From positions 87,258 to 151,257 of the forward strand of contig CAVWBK010000006.1 of the NCBI GenBank assembly GCA_963753245.1: DNA of 64,000 bases, given 5' to 3'. The notes under the pieces are model-generated. The model was not told where the DNA came from, made no database searches, and saw nothing but the letters and a program-made list of their open reading frames with translations. Shown here in pieces: positions 26,470 through 34,563 of this stretch. The translations under genes were made by a program, and so were the position numbers. This DNA is from VRUE01 sp963753245. GTDB taxonomy: Bacteria > Actinomycetota > Thermoleophilia > Solirubrobacterales > 70-9. Every line of letters starts with the position of its first letter. The stretch's first letter is position 1.

Positions 26470-27957
26470 TCAGGCACTCGTCTGAGCGCCCCTGGAGGTC
26501 TCTAGCGCTGGCCGCTGGGTGGTTGCTTCGATCTGCTTCGCGTGGAGGGATGTGGAGGGGAAGGTCACTTCGACAGTCAGCCCGCCGCCTGGGCGTGGTT
26601 GGGCGGTTAGCGTGGCGCGATGGGCGGCGGCGATCGCGTTGACGATCGCGAGGCCGAGCCCGTTCCCACTGGCGTGGGTGGTGCGGGTTCCGTGAAGGCG
26701 CTGGAACGGTTGCAGCAGGCGCTGCACCTCCTCCGGAGGGATCATCGGGCCGCTGTTTGTGACGGCCAGGAATGCGCGCTGGTGACGGGTGCCGGTGTTG
26801 ATCTCGACATGCCCCTGGGGGATGTTGTGGCGGATGGCGTTGTCGAGGAGGTTGGCGATCAGGCGCTCCACCAGCCGCGGATCGCCAGCCGTTGGTGCCG
26901 AAGCGAGCGTCGCGCGGACGTCGAGGCCGAGGTTTGTGGTCTCCGAGTCCCGCATCCGTAGGACTTGGGCCGCAAGGGTCGCGAGGTCGAGGCGCTCGCA
27001 GCGCTCCAATCCCGCTTGGCCGCGCGTGAGCGCCAGCAGCCCATCGATCATCTGCTCCAGGTGCTGCTCGGATGCGAGCACGCGCTCGTGGGCGGTGCGC
27101 AACGAGGCGAGGTTCGCGTCCGGGTCGGCGAGCGCGACCTGGATCAGGGCTCGCTGGCGGGTCAGCGGCGCGCGCAGCTCGTGCGAGGCGTTGGCGACGA
27201 ACTGACGTTGCGCTTCGAACGCGGCGTCGAGTCGCCCAAACAGGTCATCGAGGGTGTCCCCGAGTTCCTTGAGCTCGTCCTGCGGGCCATCGAGGGCCAG
27301 GCGCTCGTGCAGGCTGGTAGAGGAGATCCGTCGGGCCGTACGGGTGATGGTCCTGATGGGTCGCAGCATCCTGCCGGCGACGAGCCAGCCGGCGAGGAGG
27401 GCGAGTACGGCCACGATCGACAGGGCGATTCCCGAGTTGACCAGAAGCTGGTGCGAGTCGGCGGCGCGTTGGGCGGCTTGGACGGGCCCCACCTGCGCCA
27501 GCTGATGCACAGCGTCTGCCAGCTGATGCTGACCCTGGGCCAGCTGATGTTGGGCATGTGTCAGCTGACGTTGGATCCGTGCCAGCGGAGTGGGGCCAGC
27601 CAACAACAGCCGAGGCCCAGCCTTTTCCAGTTCCTGCTGAGCCTGTCCGAGTTCGTACTGAGCCTGTGACAGCGGATGCGGACGCTGGAAAACGAAGGAC
27701 TGGCCCACAGGTGTGTGCCCAGCAGGCTTAAGCGGAAGCTGGAGATGCTGGATCGCGGTCGTGTGAGGGATCGTCGGTAGGTGAGGCGTTCTGTATTCGG
27801 TCGCCCGCTCAAAAAGGACGTAGGTGGTGGCGACCAACGCGACGCCGGAGAGGAGGAAGAGGCCGCCGTAGAGAGCCGTGAGCCGCAGCCGGGCGGTGCG
27901 GCGAGGCAATCGCAGCCAAGAGGGTGGTGCGAGCTGGTGGTGCGCGACGCCCATCAC
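26470..27957 (-). CDS. Sensor histidine kinase with glutamine/histidine heptad-repeat sensor region
   Basis: 495 aa. TM1 at about residues 22-48 and TM2 at about 170-195 enclose a 120-residue extracytoplasmic region. That region is built largely of heptads such as LTHAQHQ-LAQGQHQ-LADAVHQ, a probable coiled coil rich in Gln and His. HAMP follows (GRMLRPIRTITRTARRIS), then the HisKA box FVANASHELRAPLTRQRAL with the phospho-accepting His, N-box LIANLLDNAIRHN and G2 box GNGLGLAIVNAI. The DxG of the G1 box is NSG, a common variant. It overlaps the response-regulator stop by 4 bases; together they form one two-component system. Confidence 0.93.
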   Translation of the reverse strand: MMGVAHHQLAPPSWLRLPRRTARLRLTALYGGLFLLSGVALVATTYVLFERATEYRTPHLPTIPHTTAIQHLQLPLKPAGHTPVGQSFVFQRPHPLSQAQYELGQAQQELEKAGPRLLLAGPTPLARIQRQLTHAQHQLAQGQHQLADAVHQLAQVGPVQAAQRAADSHQLLVNSGIALSIVAVLALLAGWLVAGRMLRPIRTITRTARRISSTSLHERLALDGPQDELKELGDTLDDLFGRLDAAFEAQRQFVANASHELRAPLTRQRALIQVALADPDANLASLRTAHERVLASEQHLEQMIDGLLALTRGQAGLERCERLDLATLAAQVLRMRDSETTNLGLDVRATLASAPTAGDPRLVERLIANLLDNAIRHNIPQGHVEINTGTRHQRAFLAVTNSGPMIPPEEVQRLLQPFQRLHGTRTTHASGNGLGLAIVNAIAAAHRATLTAQPRPGGGLTVEVTFPSTSLHAKQIEATTQRPALETSRGAQTSA

Positions 27958-28616
27958 TGGCCTCCGATCCGGTAGCCGGCCTTCGCGACGGTCTCGATTA
28001 CGGGGGGATCACCGAGCTTGGCACGCAGCCGGCTCATGGTGATCCTCACGGCGCCTGTGAACGGGTCGGCGTTCTCGTCCCACACACGCGCGAGCAGCTC
28101 CTCTGCCGAGACGACCCGGCCCTGGGCGGCCAGCAGCAGCTCCAGCGCCCCGAACTCCTTGGGCGTCAGCTCGAGATCACGGTCAGCCCGCTGCGCGCGG
28201 CGCTGCGTCGCATCGAGCACGACATCGCCGTGCTCCAGCACCGGCGGGATGCTCGGCTGCGCGCGGCGGGCAAGGGCGCCGATGCGCGCCACCAACACAG
28301 GGAAGTCGAACGGCTTGGGCAGGTAGTCGTCGGCGCCGAGCCCGAGCCCGTCGACCAAATCCCGATTCTCGGCCGCGCCGGTGAGCATCAGCACCCGGCT
28401 GTGTCCACCCGCGGCAACCAGCTTGGCGCACACCTCATCGCCGTGGAGGGCGGGAAGGTCGCGGTCGAGCACGATCACGTCATAGTCATTGACCAGCGCG
28501 CGCGTCAAACCAGCCTGGCCGTCGAGCGCGACATCGACCGCCATCCTCGCGTGGCGCAGCCCGGCGGCGACCGTCCCGGCCAGCTCCTCGTCGTCCTCGA
28601 TCACAAGCACCCGCAT
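27954..28616 (-). CDS. OmpR/PhoB-family response regulator
   Basis: 220 aa. Receiver domain residues 1-115 with EDD acidic pocket (residues 7-9), phospho-acceptor D51 (VIVLDRDLP), T in LMLTGA and K in LPKPFD. Winged-helix DNA-binding domain residues 125-220 with ELTPKEFGALELLLAAQGRVVS and VRITMSRLRAKLGDPPVIET. Divergent from the efflux operon that starts at 28792; the intergenic region carries repeats suited to a dimer of this family (separate entry), so it most likely controls that operon and itself. Confidence 0.95.
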   Translation of the reverse strand: MRVLVIEDDEELAGTVAAGLRHARMAVDVALDGQAGLTRALVNDYDVIVLDRDLPALHGDEVCAKLVAAGGHSRVLMLTGAAENRDLVDGLGLGADDYLPKPFDFPVLVARIGALARRAQPSIPPVLEHGDVVLDATQRRAQRADRDLELTPKEFGALELLLAAQGRVVSAEELLARVWDENADPFTGAVRITMSRLRAKLGDPPVIETVAKAGYRIGGQ

Positions 28617-28650
28617 CTGTAGCTCCTTGTGGTGAAGGTAGCGCCGCAGT

Positions 28651-28723
28651 GTTTCAACGCTGTTTCGCCGGCTCCGTCAAACAAGACCGCTGCCGGTCTC
28701 GGAGAGCGAAACAAGGACGAAAC
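28651..28723. promoter_or_regulatory. Paired 11-bp-period direct repeats, likely response-regulator sites
   Basis: GTTTC at 28651 and 28662 (11-bp period), and on the other strand the same unit as GAAAC at 28708 and 28719 (also 11-bp period). Read in the same direction both sites fit TGTTTC-N5-TGTTTCGC. OmpR-type regulators bind such direct repeats as head-to-tail dimers. The two sites face each divergent promoter. Confidence 0.65.
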
Positions 28724-28791
28724 AGCCCACCGCGTAGAACCGGTCCAGGACGAGGACGCAAACCCCCGGAAGCAGACACCGAGGAGACCAG

Positions 28792-29427
28792 ATGCCGCAC
28801 AGCATCCATACCAAGAGGCTCACCCCGCTGCGAGCCCGGCTACTCGCCGCCGCAGCCCTCCTGAGCGGGGTGCTGGTGGCAGGATGCGGGGGAAGCTCTC
28901 CCAGCCCGACCGTGGCACGGCTGGGGACCACGACCACCTCGGGACCGACTGCCGCGGCCGGGGGCGGCGCGGCCAGCTCAGGCCCGTCCTCGCCGAGCGC
29001 CCTCGGCTCGGATGCGCTCGCCTACGCCAAGTGCATGCGCTCCAACGGCGTGCCCAACTTCCCAGACCCGAGCCCCGGCGGGGGCTTCCTCTTCCACACG
29101 GGCGCTGGAATGAATCCCTCATCGCCCGCGTTAAAGGCGGCGCAAGCGAAGTGCCGACACTTCATGCCCCCCGGCCCCGGCTCGGGGCCTGCACCTTCCC
29201 CGCAGACGCTGGCGAAGTTTCTAGGCATCGCGCGGTGCATGCGCCGGCACGGCGTCTACGACTTCCCCGACCCTCGAACCTCGGTCCCGTCCAATCTGCC
29301 AGCCGGCACCCGCGTGATCAGCGATATCGAAGGAGTGATCCTCATATTCCCGAGCACGATCGATCAGCAGTCGCCCGTGTTCACGCGGGCGGCGGCCGCG
29401 TGCGCGTTCCCGCTGCACAACCACTGA
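28792..29427 (+). CDS. Lipoprotein with duplicated CMR-HGV motif
   Basis: 211 aa. Lipobox LVAGC after a hydrophobic core (LAAAALLSGVLVAGC), then a Ser/Thr/Gly/Pro-rich linker. The mature domain repeats a motif: AYAKCMRSNGVPNFPDP and GIARCMRRHGVYDFPDP, with further cysteines (AKCRHFMPP, AAACAFP). Such lipoproteins commonly precede MacA-like adaptors in actinobacterial efflux operons; their role is not established. A GGAG ribosome-binding site precedes the ATG. First gene of the five-gene operon 28792-34259. Confidence 0.82.
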   Translation: MPHSIHTKRLTPLRARLLAAAALLSGVLVAGCGGSSPSPTVARLGTTTTSGPTAAAGGGAASSGPSSPSALGSDALAYAKCMRSNGVPNFPDPSPGGGFLFHTGAGMNPSSPALKAAQAKCRHFMPPGPGSGPAPSPQTLAKFLGIARCMRRHGVYDFPDPRTSVPSNLPAGTRVISDIEGVILIFPSTIDQQSPVFTRAAAACAFPLHNH

Positions 29428-29435
29428 AGGAAACG

Positions 29436-31007
29436 ATGAGCGATCCCGTGTCCGGTGAGGTGGCGTCCGTGCCCCAAGTGGGCGGCGCGGCCGGATCCTC
29501 TGGCGAGCGCTCGGGGGTTGACCCGCCGCGAGGTCGCGATCGCCGGAGGGTACTCGCGGGGGTGGGGCTGGGGCTCATCGCGGCTGTTGTTGTCCTGATC
29601 GTGACCGATCCCTTTGGTGGCTCGAGCGAGTCAGGCGGTGGTGTTGGCGATAACGCGAGTGCGACCTCGCTGGCGACGGTGACCCGCCAGTCGCTGTCTT
29701 CGCAGACGCCGGTGAGCGGGACGCTCGGCTATGCGGGCTCCTCGAGCATCCGCGTGCCGTCTGGCACGGCGCCGTCTGCGGTGTCAGCGGCGCAGCAGTC
29801 GGTCACGAACGCGCAAGGAATGCTGAGAATGGCGAGAGCGTCGCTGATGGCTGACGACGAAACGCTCGCGGGTGACCAAGCGACCCTCTCGGCCGCCCGC
29901 GCGAAGGAGGCGGTCGACTGCGCTGGTGATGGCGCCGCGGAAAGCGCGTCAAGCGGCTCTCCCTCGGAAAACGGGGGCCCCGGCCCGTGCGGCAGCGACC
30001 TGCAGGCGGTCTCGGCCGCTCAGCAGAGCTCATCAGGTGCCGCGATGAAGGTCAAGGGCGACCGAGCGCAGGTCTCCGCGGCCGAAAGGTCGCTGTCGAG
30101 GGCCGAGGCGAGCTTGGCGACGGCGCGGTCATCGGCCGCGGTGTACGGGCAGAGCTCGACGTTCACGAGGCTGCCGCGGGTCGGTCAGATCCTCAGGCGC
30201 GGGCAGAGCCTGTATGAGATCAGTGGTCAGCCGGTCCTGCTGCTGTATGGCTCGGTGCTCCCGACGCGCGCGTTCATCGCGGGGATGTCCGCGGGGCCAG
30301 ACGTCGCCGAGCTGAATGCCAACCTCGACGCGCTCGGCTGCGGGCAGGGACTCGCGGGCGACACGTTCAGTGCTGCGAGCGCCGCGGCGATACGCGCATT
30401 TCAATCAGCGCACGGGCTGCGCGTGACCGGCGAGCTGCCGCTCGGCTCGGTGGTGTTCGAGCCCGGGCCGGTGCGCGTGACGAGCGTGACGCCGACGCTC
30501 GGCGCGACGGTCATGCCTGGTCCGGTGCTCGGGATCTCTTCGACCGCTCGCCAGGTCAAGGTCGCGCTCGACGCGGCCCAGCAGGCCAGCGTCAAGGTCG
30601 GCGACGCGGTCACGATCACCCTGCCGGACAACCAGACCACGCCTGGGCGGATCACCTATGTGTCAAGCGTCGCGACGTTGCCGTCGAGCAGATCTGGTGG
30701 TGAAGAAGAAGCCGCGCCGACGATCGAAGTCGATGTCACACCGACCGATCCCGCAGCGACGGGACACCTGGACCAGGCGCCCGTGAACGTGTCGATCACC
30801 ACCGAAAGCGTCAAGAGCGCGCTCGCGGTGCCGATTGACGCCCTGCTCGCGCTCGCCGGTGGCGGCTACGCGGTGGAGGTCGCCGAAGGCCGCGTGCACC
30901 GTCTGGAGGCGGTCAGCCTTGGCCTCTTCGACGACGCCGACGGCCTCGTGCAGGTGAGCGGTCGGGGTGTGTCCGCCGGCCAGCGCGTGGTGGTGCCAAA
31001 GACATGA
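29436..31007 (+). CDS. Membrane-fusion/adaptor protein with peptidoglycan-binding domain (MacA-like)
   Basis: 523 aa, ATG 29436 with AAGGAA upstream. One TM helix at about residues 38-58 (VLAGVGLGLIAAVVVLIVTDPF), a lipoyl/barrel half-motif, and a long Ala/Ser/Gln-rich coiled coil (about residues 105-225). A PG_binding_1-type domain is inserted at ELNANLDALGCGQGLAGDTF...AAIRAFQSAHGL, and a C-terminal beta-barrel follows. This is the actinobacterial version of a MacA/HlyD adaptor linking an ABC permease to the envelope. It lies between the lipoprotein and the ABC ATPase; its stop overlaps the ATPase start by 4 bases. Confidence 0.85.
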   Translation: MSDPVSGEVASVPQVGGAAGSSGERSGVDPPRGRDRRRVLAGVGLGLIAAVVVLIVTDPFGGSSESGGGVGDNASATSLATVTRQSLSSQTPVSGTLGYAGSSSIRVPSGTAPSAVSAAQQSVTNAQGMLRMARASLMADDETLAGDQATLSAARAKEAVDCAGDGAAESASSGSPSENGGPGPCGSDLQAVSAAQQSSSGAAMKVKGDRAQVSAAERSLSRAEASLATARSSAAVYGQSSTFTRLPRVGQILRRGQSLYEISGQPVLLLYGSVLPTRAFIAGMSAGPDVAELNANLDALGCGQGLAGDTFSAASAAAIRAFQSAHGLRVTGELPLGSVVFEPGPVRVTSVTPTLGATVMPGPVLGISSTARQVKVALDAAQQASVKVGDAVTITLPDNQTTPGRITYVSSVATLPSSRSGGEEEAAPTIEVDVTPTDPAATGHLDQAPVNVSITTESVKSALAVPIDALLALAGGGYAVEVAEGRVHRLEAVSLGLFDDADGLVQVSGRGVSAGQRVVVPKT

Positions 31008-31705
31008 GAGAGCAGCCGGTGCTCGAGCTTGACGGGGTTAGCAAGGTCTACGGCGCCGAACCGCCGGTCTACGCGCTGCGGGAAGTGAGCTTCGCGGTGG
31101 CAGGGGGTGAGCTCGTGGCGATCGTCGGCCCCTCGGGTTCGGGCAAGACGACGTTGCTGCACGTGATGGGCACGCTCGAGCGTCCGAGCTCGGGGATCGT
31201 TTCGATCACGGGCCTCGACGCGGCGGGGCTCGCTGATCGTGAGCTCGCCACGTTGCGCGCCACGCGCATCGGGTTCGTCTTTCAGCAGTTCTTTCTGGCG
31301 GAGCATTCCACCGCCCTGGAGAACGTCGCCGAAGGACTTCTTTACGCCGGCATCGCTGTCTCCGAGCGCCGTGAGCGGGCGGCCCAGACGCTCGCCCGGG
31401 TGGGGCTCGCCGATCGTGCCCACTTCCGTCCGAGCAAGCTCTCCGGTGGCGAGCGCCAGCGCGTCGCGATCGCCCGTGCGCTGGTTGGCCGCCCCGCGAT
31501 CGTGCTGGCCGACGAGCCCACTGGCAATCTCGACAGTACCGCGGGCGCCGCGCTGTTGGAGCTGCTGGAAGAGCTGAATGCCGATGGCGCCACGATCCTC
31601 GTGATCACCCACGACCACGACCTCGCCGGCCGCCTGCCACGACAGGTGCAGGTGCTCGACGGGCGCATCGTGAACGACACCACCAAGGCAGGAGCAGAGC
31701 GCTGA
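31004..31705 (+). CDS. ABC transporter ATP-binding protein (MacB/LolD type)
   Basis: 233 aa. Walker A GPSGSGKTTLLHVMG, Q-loop FVFQQFFL, signature LSGGERQRVAIARAL, Walker B IVLADEPTGNLDS, H-loop VITHDHD. The GTLERPSSGIVSITG region is typical of the LolD/MacB group that partners FtsX-like permeases. It overlaps the adaptor gene by 4 bases and shares a TGATG junction with the next gene, so expression is coupled. The permease of this exporter is the gene at 33033. Confidence 0.95.
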   Translation: MREQPVLELDGVSKVYGAEPPVYALREVSFAVAGGELVAIVGPSGSGKTTLLHVMGTLERPSSGIVSITGLDAAGLADRELATLRATRIGFVFQQFFLAEHSTALENVAEGLLYAGIAVSERRERAAQTLARVGLADRAHFRPSKLSGGERQRVAIARALVGRPAIVLADEPTGNLDSTAGAALLELLEELNADGATILVITHDHDLAGRLPRQVQVLDGRIVNDTTKAGAER

Positions 31706-33036
31706 TGGCAGCGATGACATGGTTGCCCCGGCGTGTTCGCTGGGTGGCGCTCGGGCTGATCATGGTCGCCGGCTTGGCCACCGCTCTCGCCGGCACGCTG
31801 GCAGGGGCTCCGGCGTTCGCCTCGGGTGCAACCGGGGGATCGGAAGGCGAAACGGGAACATCGCCCACCGCCACATCGGGGTGTCCATCGTCCAATCCGC
31901 CGAACCAGATGACGCTCGTCGCGGGCACACCGCAGACGGCGATACTCGGGACGGCGTTTGCGAGCGGCTTGCAGGTGGCGCTCGGCAACAGCGATGGCTG
32001 CCCCGTCACGAGCGCCGCCGCGGGGATTCCCGTCACGTTCAGCGCACCCGGCAGTGGCGCGAGCGGGGTGTTCTCCACCAGCGGGTCTAACACCGTCATC
32101 GTCGGCGCCGATGCCTCGGGTACGGTCGCCGCCCCGCCGTTCACCGCCAACACCGCCGCGGGCAGCTACACCGTCACTGCCAGCTCGCAGTACGGCTCGG
32201 TCTCGTTCTCGCTGACCAACACCGCCGCGGGCATACCGGCGAGGATCGTCGCGATCTCGCCGAAGCGCAGATCGGCGAGCGTCATGCGCCGCTACCCCAA
32301 GCCGCTGCAGGTCAGGGTGCTGGATACCGCCGGCAACCCGGTCGCGGGGACCGCGGTCACGTTCACGCTCGGCGCGGGCAGCTCCAGCGCGTGCGGCACG
32401 ACCGCCTCCTCGAGCGCCGGCGCGAGCTTCACCGGCGCAGGCGCCCAAGCGAGCGCGACGACAGGCGCCACCGGCGTAGCGAGCTCGCCGCTCCTCACCG
32501 CGAACAGCACGGCGGGGTCGTTCACCGCGACGGCCGCCGTCTCGGGCAAAGAAGCCACCGGAGGGTCGGGCAAGGAAAGCTCTGGGGCATCTGAAAGCTC
32601 TGGGGCATCTGGTAGCGACACGGCGAGGCCGGTGAGCTTCTACCTTTCAAACCTCGCCGGCAAGCCCGCCAAGCTCACCCCCGGGGTCGGCTCCACGCAA
32701 TCCACCCCCGCGGGAGCCCCCTTCCCGATCCGGCTCGCCGTCACCGTCACCGACGCCCAGAAGAACCCCGTCCCGGGCGCGCTCATCACCTTCTCAGCGC
32801 CTCGCGCCGGCGCGAGCGGGCGCTTCACGGTCCATTCTCGCGACCACCACCGCCATCGCGCCCGCGTCTCTCACCCCCACACGGTCAAGGTCGAGACCAA
32901 CGCCTGCGGGATCGCCGTTGCGCCGGCCTTCAGCGCCAACGACACGCAGGGCGGCTACATCGTCAAGGCGACCGTCAAGCACGCAAGACCGGCGGCGTTC
33001 GCGCTCGTCAACAAAGCACGCGGGCACTCGATATGA
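31705..33036 (+). CDS. Secreted Ig-like (Big_1/invasin-type) domain protein within the efflux operon
   Basis: 443 aa. Signal peptide (WVALGLIMVAGLATALAGTLAGAPAFA) followed by three Ig-like/Big_1-type modules, recognisable from repeated pieces such as GIPVTFSAPGSGASGVFS, GNPVAGTAVTFTLGAGSSS and KNPVPGALITFSAPRAGASGRF, each followed by a TAAGSYTVTA or TQGGYIVKA strand. A Gly/Ser/Glu linker separates modules 2 and 3. It is translationally coupled to both the ATPase (TGATG) and the permease (4-base overlap), so it is a true operon member. It is probably extracellular or envelope-bound and may act with the exporter; the mechanism is unknown. Confidence 0.82.
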   Translation: MAAMTWLPRRVRWVALGLIMVAGLATALAGTLAGAPAFASGATGGSEGETGTSPTATSGCPSSNPPNQMTLVAGTPQTAILGTAFASGLQVALGNSDGCPVTSAAAGIPVTFSAPGSGASGVFSTSGSNTVIVGADASGTVAAPPFTANTAAGSYTVTASSQYGSVSFSLTNTAAGIPARIVAISPKRRSASVMRRYPKPLQVRVLDTAGNPVAGTAVTFTLGAGSSSACGTTASSSAGASFTGAGAQASATTGATGVASSPLLTANSTAGSFTATAAVSGKEATGGSGKESSGASESSGASGSDTARPVSFYLSNLAGKPAKLTPGVGSTQSTPAGAPFPIRLAVTVTDAQKNPVPGALITFSAPRAGASGRFTVHSRDHHRHRARVSHPHTVKVETNACGIAVAPAFSANDTQGGYIVKATVKHARPAAFALVNKARGHSI

Positions 33037-34259
33037 CCGCGGCCGGGAACCTTGCTCCCAACCCTGTAAGCCTGGCCCCCCAGAAGCTGCGCCCGACCGA
33101 TCTCGCCCGTGTCGCGAGCGTCGGGCTTCGCACCAGGCGCATGCGTGCTGGGCTCTCCGCGCTGGGGATCGCGATCGGCGTAGCGGCGATCGTAGCCGTG
33201 CTCGGCCTGTCCTCCTCGAGCCAAGCCGGGCTGCTGTCAGAGATCGAACGCCTCGGGACGAACCTCCTGACCGTCACCAACGGCCAGAGCTTCGCCGGCA
33301 AGACCGCCGAGCTGCCCCTCGTTGCACCCGCGATGATCGCCCGTATCGGCCCGGTCGAAACCGTCGCTGAGACGGGGAACGTCAGCGGCAATGTCTACCG
33401 CTCTCCACTGATCCCCACTGTCGAAACCAATGCCCTGAGCGTCCAAGCGGTGAGCCTCGGCCTGCTGCACACGCTGGGTATCGACGTCGTGCAGGGCCGC
33501 TACCTGAACGCCGCCACCGCCCAGGAGCCGGCCGCGGTGCTCGGCTCCGCGGCCGCACAACGACTCGGGATCGACCACATCTACCCCGGTGAGCGGATCT
33601 GGGTCTCAAACCAGTGGCTCTACCTCGTCGGGATCCTCGGCCCTTCGGTGCTCGCACCCGAAATCGAAAGCTCGGTGCTCGTCGGCTTCAAGGCCGCGGA
33701 ACGCTACCTGCAGTTCAACGGGCACCCCAACACCGTCTACCTGCGCGCCCAGAACAGCCAGGTCCCGGCCGTCCAGTCAGTGCTCGCCGCGACCGCGGAC
33801 CCGGAAGCGCCCAACGAAGTCAACGTCAGCCAACCCTCGGATACGCTCACAGCGCGCGCCGACGCCCAGGGCGCCTTCAACGGCCTGTTCCTCGCACTCG
33901 GCGCCGTCGCGCTGCTGGTTGGTGCCGTCGGCGTCGCGAACATCATGGTCATCTCCGTGCTGGAACGCCGCTCGGAGATCGGGCTGCGCCGCGCGCTCGG
34001 CGCAACCAAGGGACAGATCCGCACCCAGTTTCTCTCCGAGGCGATCCTGCTCGCGCTCGGCGGCGGCGCGGTTGGTGTCGCCACCGGAGCGCTTGCGACC
34101 GCGATCTACGCCCAGACCAAGGGCTGGGCGATCGTCATTCCCACCCTCGCCTGGGCGGGCGGGTTCGGCGCGGCCATGCTGATCGGCGGCCTCGCCGGCC
34201 TTCTCCCCGCGCTGCGCGCCGCGCGGCTCTCACCCACCGAAGCGCTACGGACCGTGTGA
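33033..34259 (+). CDS. ABC transporter permease (MacB/FtsX family)
   Basis: 408 aa. TM1 near residues 45-65 (LSALGIAIGVAAIVAVLGLS), a large periplasmic MacB_PCD domain (residues 70-270), then the FtsX domain with three TM helices. The second TM is followed by VISVLERRSEIGLRRALGATKGQI, the cytoplasmic coupling signature of FtsX, and the end is PALRAARLSPTEALRTV, the family's hallmark C-terminus. With the ATPase at 31004 and the adaptor at 29436 it makes a MacAB-like exporter. Substrate unknown; macrolides, peptides or lipids are family precedents. Confidence 0.94.
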   Translation: MTAAGNLAPNPVSLAPQKLRPTDLARVASVGLRTRRMRAGLSALGIAIGVAAIVAVLGLSSSSQAGLLSEIERLGTNLLTVTNGQSFAGKTAELPLVAPAMIARIGPVETVAETGNVSGNVYRSPLIPTVETNALSVQAVSLGLLHTLGIDVVQGRYLNAATAQEPAAVLGSAAAQRLGIDHIYPGERIWVSNQWLYLVGILGPSVLAPEIESSVLVGFKAAERYLQFNGHPNTVYLRAQNSQVPAVQSVLAATADPEAPNEVNVSQPSDTLTARADAQGAFNGLFLALGAVALLVGAVGVANIMVISVLERRSEIGLRRALGATKGQIRTQFLSEAILLALGGGAVGVATGALATAIYAQTKGWAIVIPTLAWAGGFGAAMLIGGLAGLLPALRAARLSPTEALRTV

Positions 34260-34563
34260 TCACCCCTGACACGACGACAACAGCAGCCGTGTCGCCGCGT
34301 TGCGGCCTGCGCCCTCTCGAAGCGGTGCAGACTGCCGCATTGACCCGGAAGCAGGCACAACCACACTCACGAGCGAGACTGCTGGAATGGACGAGCTGCA
34401 CGAGGGCGGCTCGCCGCTCCTGCTAACGACAGCACTCGGCACGAAGCGAAAGCCACGACTGTCGCTTAGTTCCGCTTCAGAGACCTGTAACGGAACGGCA
34501 ACAGCAGCAGCACCACACCGCTTCAGCTGCTCGTCCCACCTCTGGAGGCGTAGGATTGGCAGC
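34260..34563. other. 304-bp spacer before the glycine-rich protein
   Basis: No gene recognised. The frame of the following gene stays open through it, but the encoded residues lack signal-peptide or domain character, so I treat it as leader. Purine-rich GGAGG lies at 34543-34547, near the proposed TTG start. Confidence 0.4.

Noticed and set aside
28629..29435. Long in-frame upstream extension of the MacA-like adaptor
   Set aside because: It overlaps the lipoprotein gene in another frame, is arginine/proline-rich, and lacks a signal or TM pattern; the adaptor has its own ATG and ribosome site at 29436.
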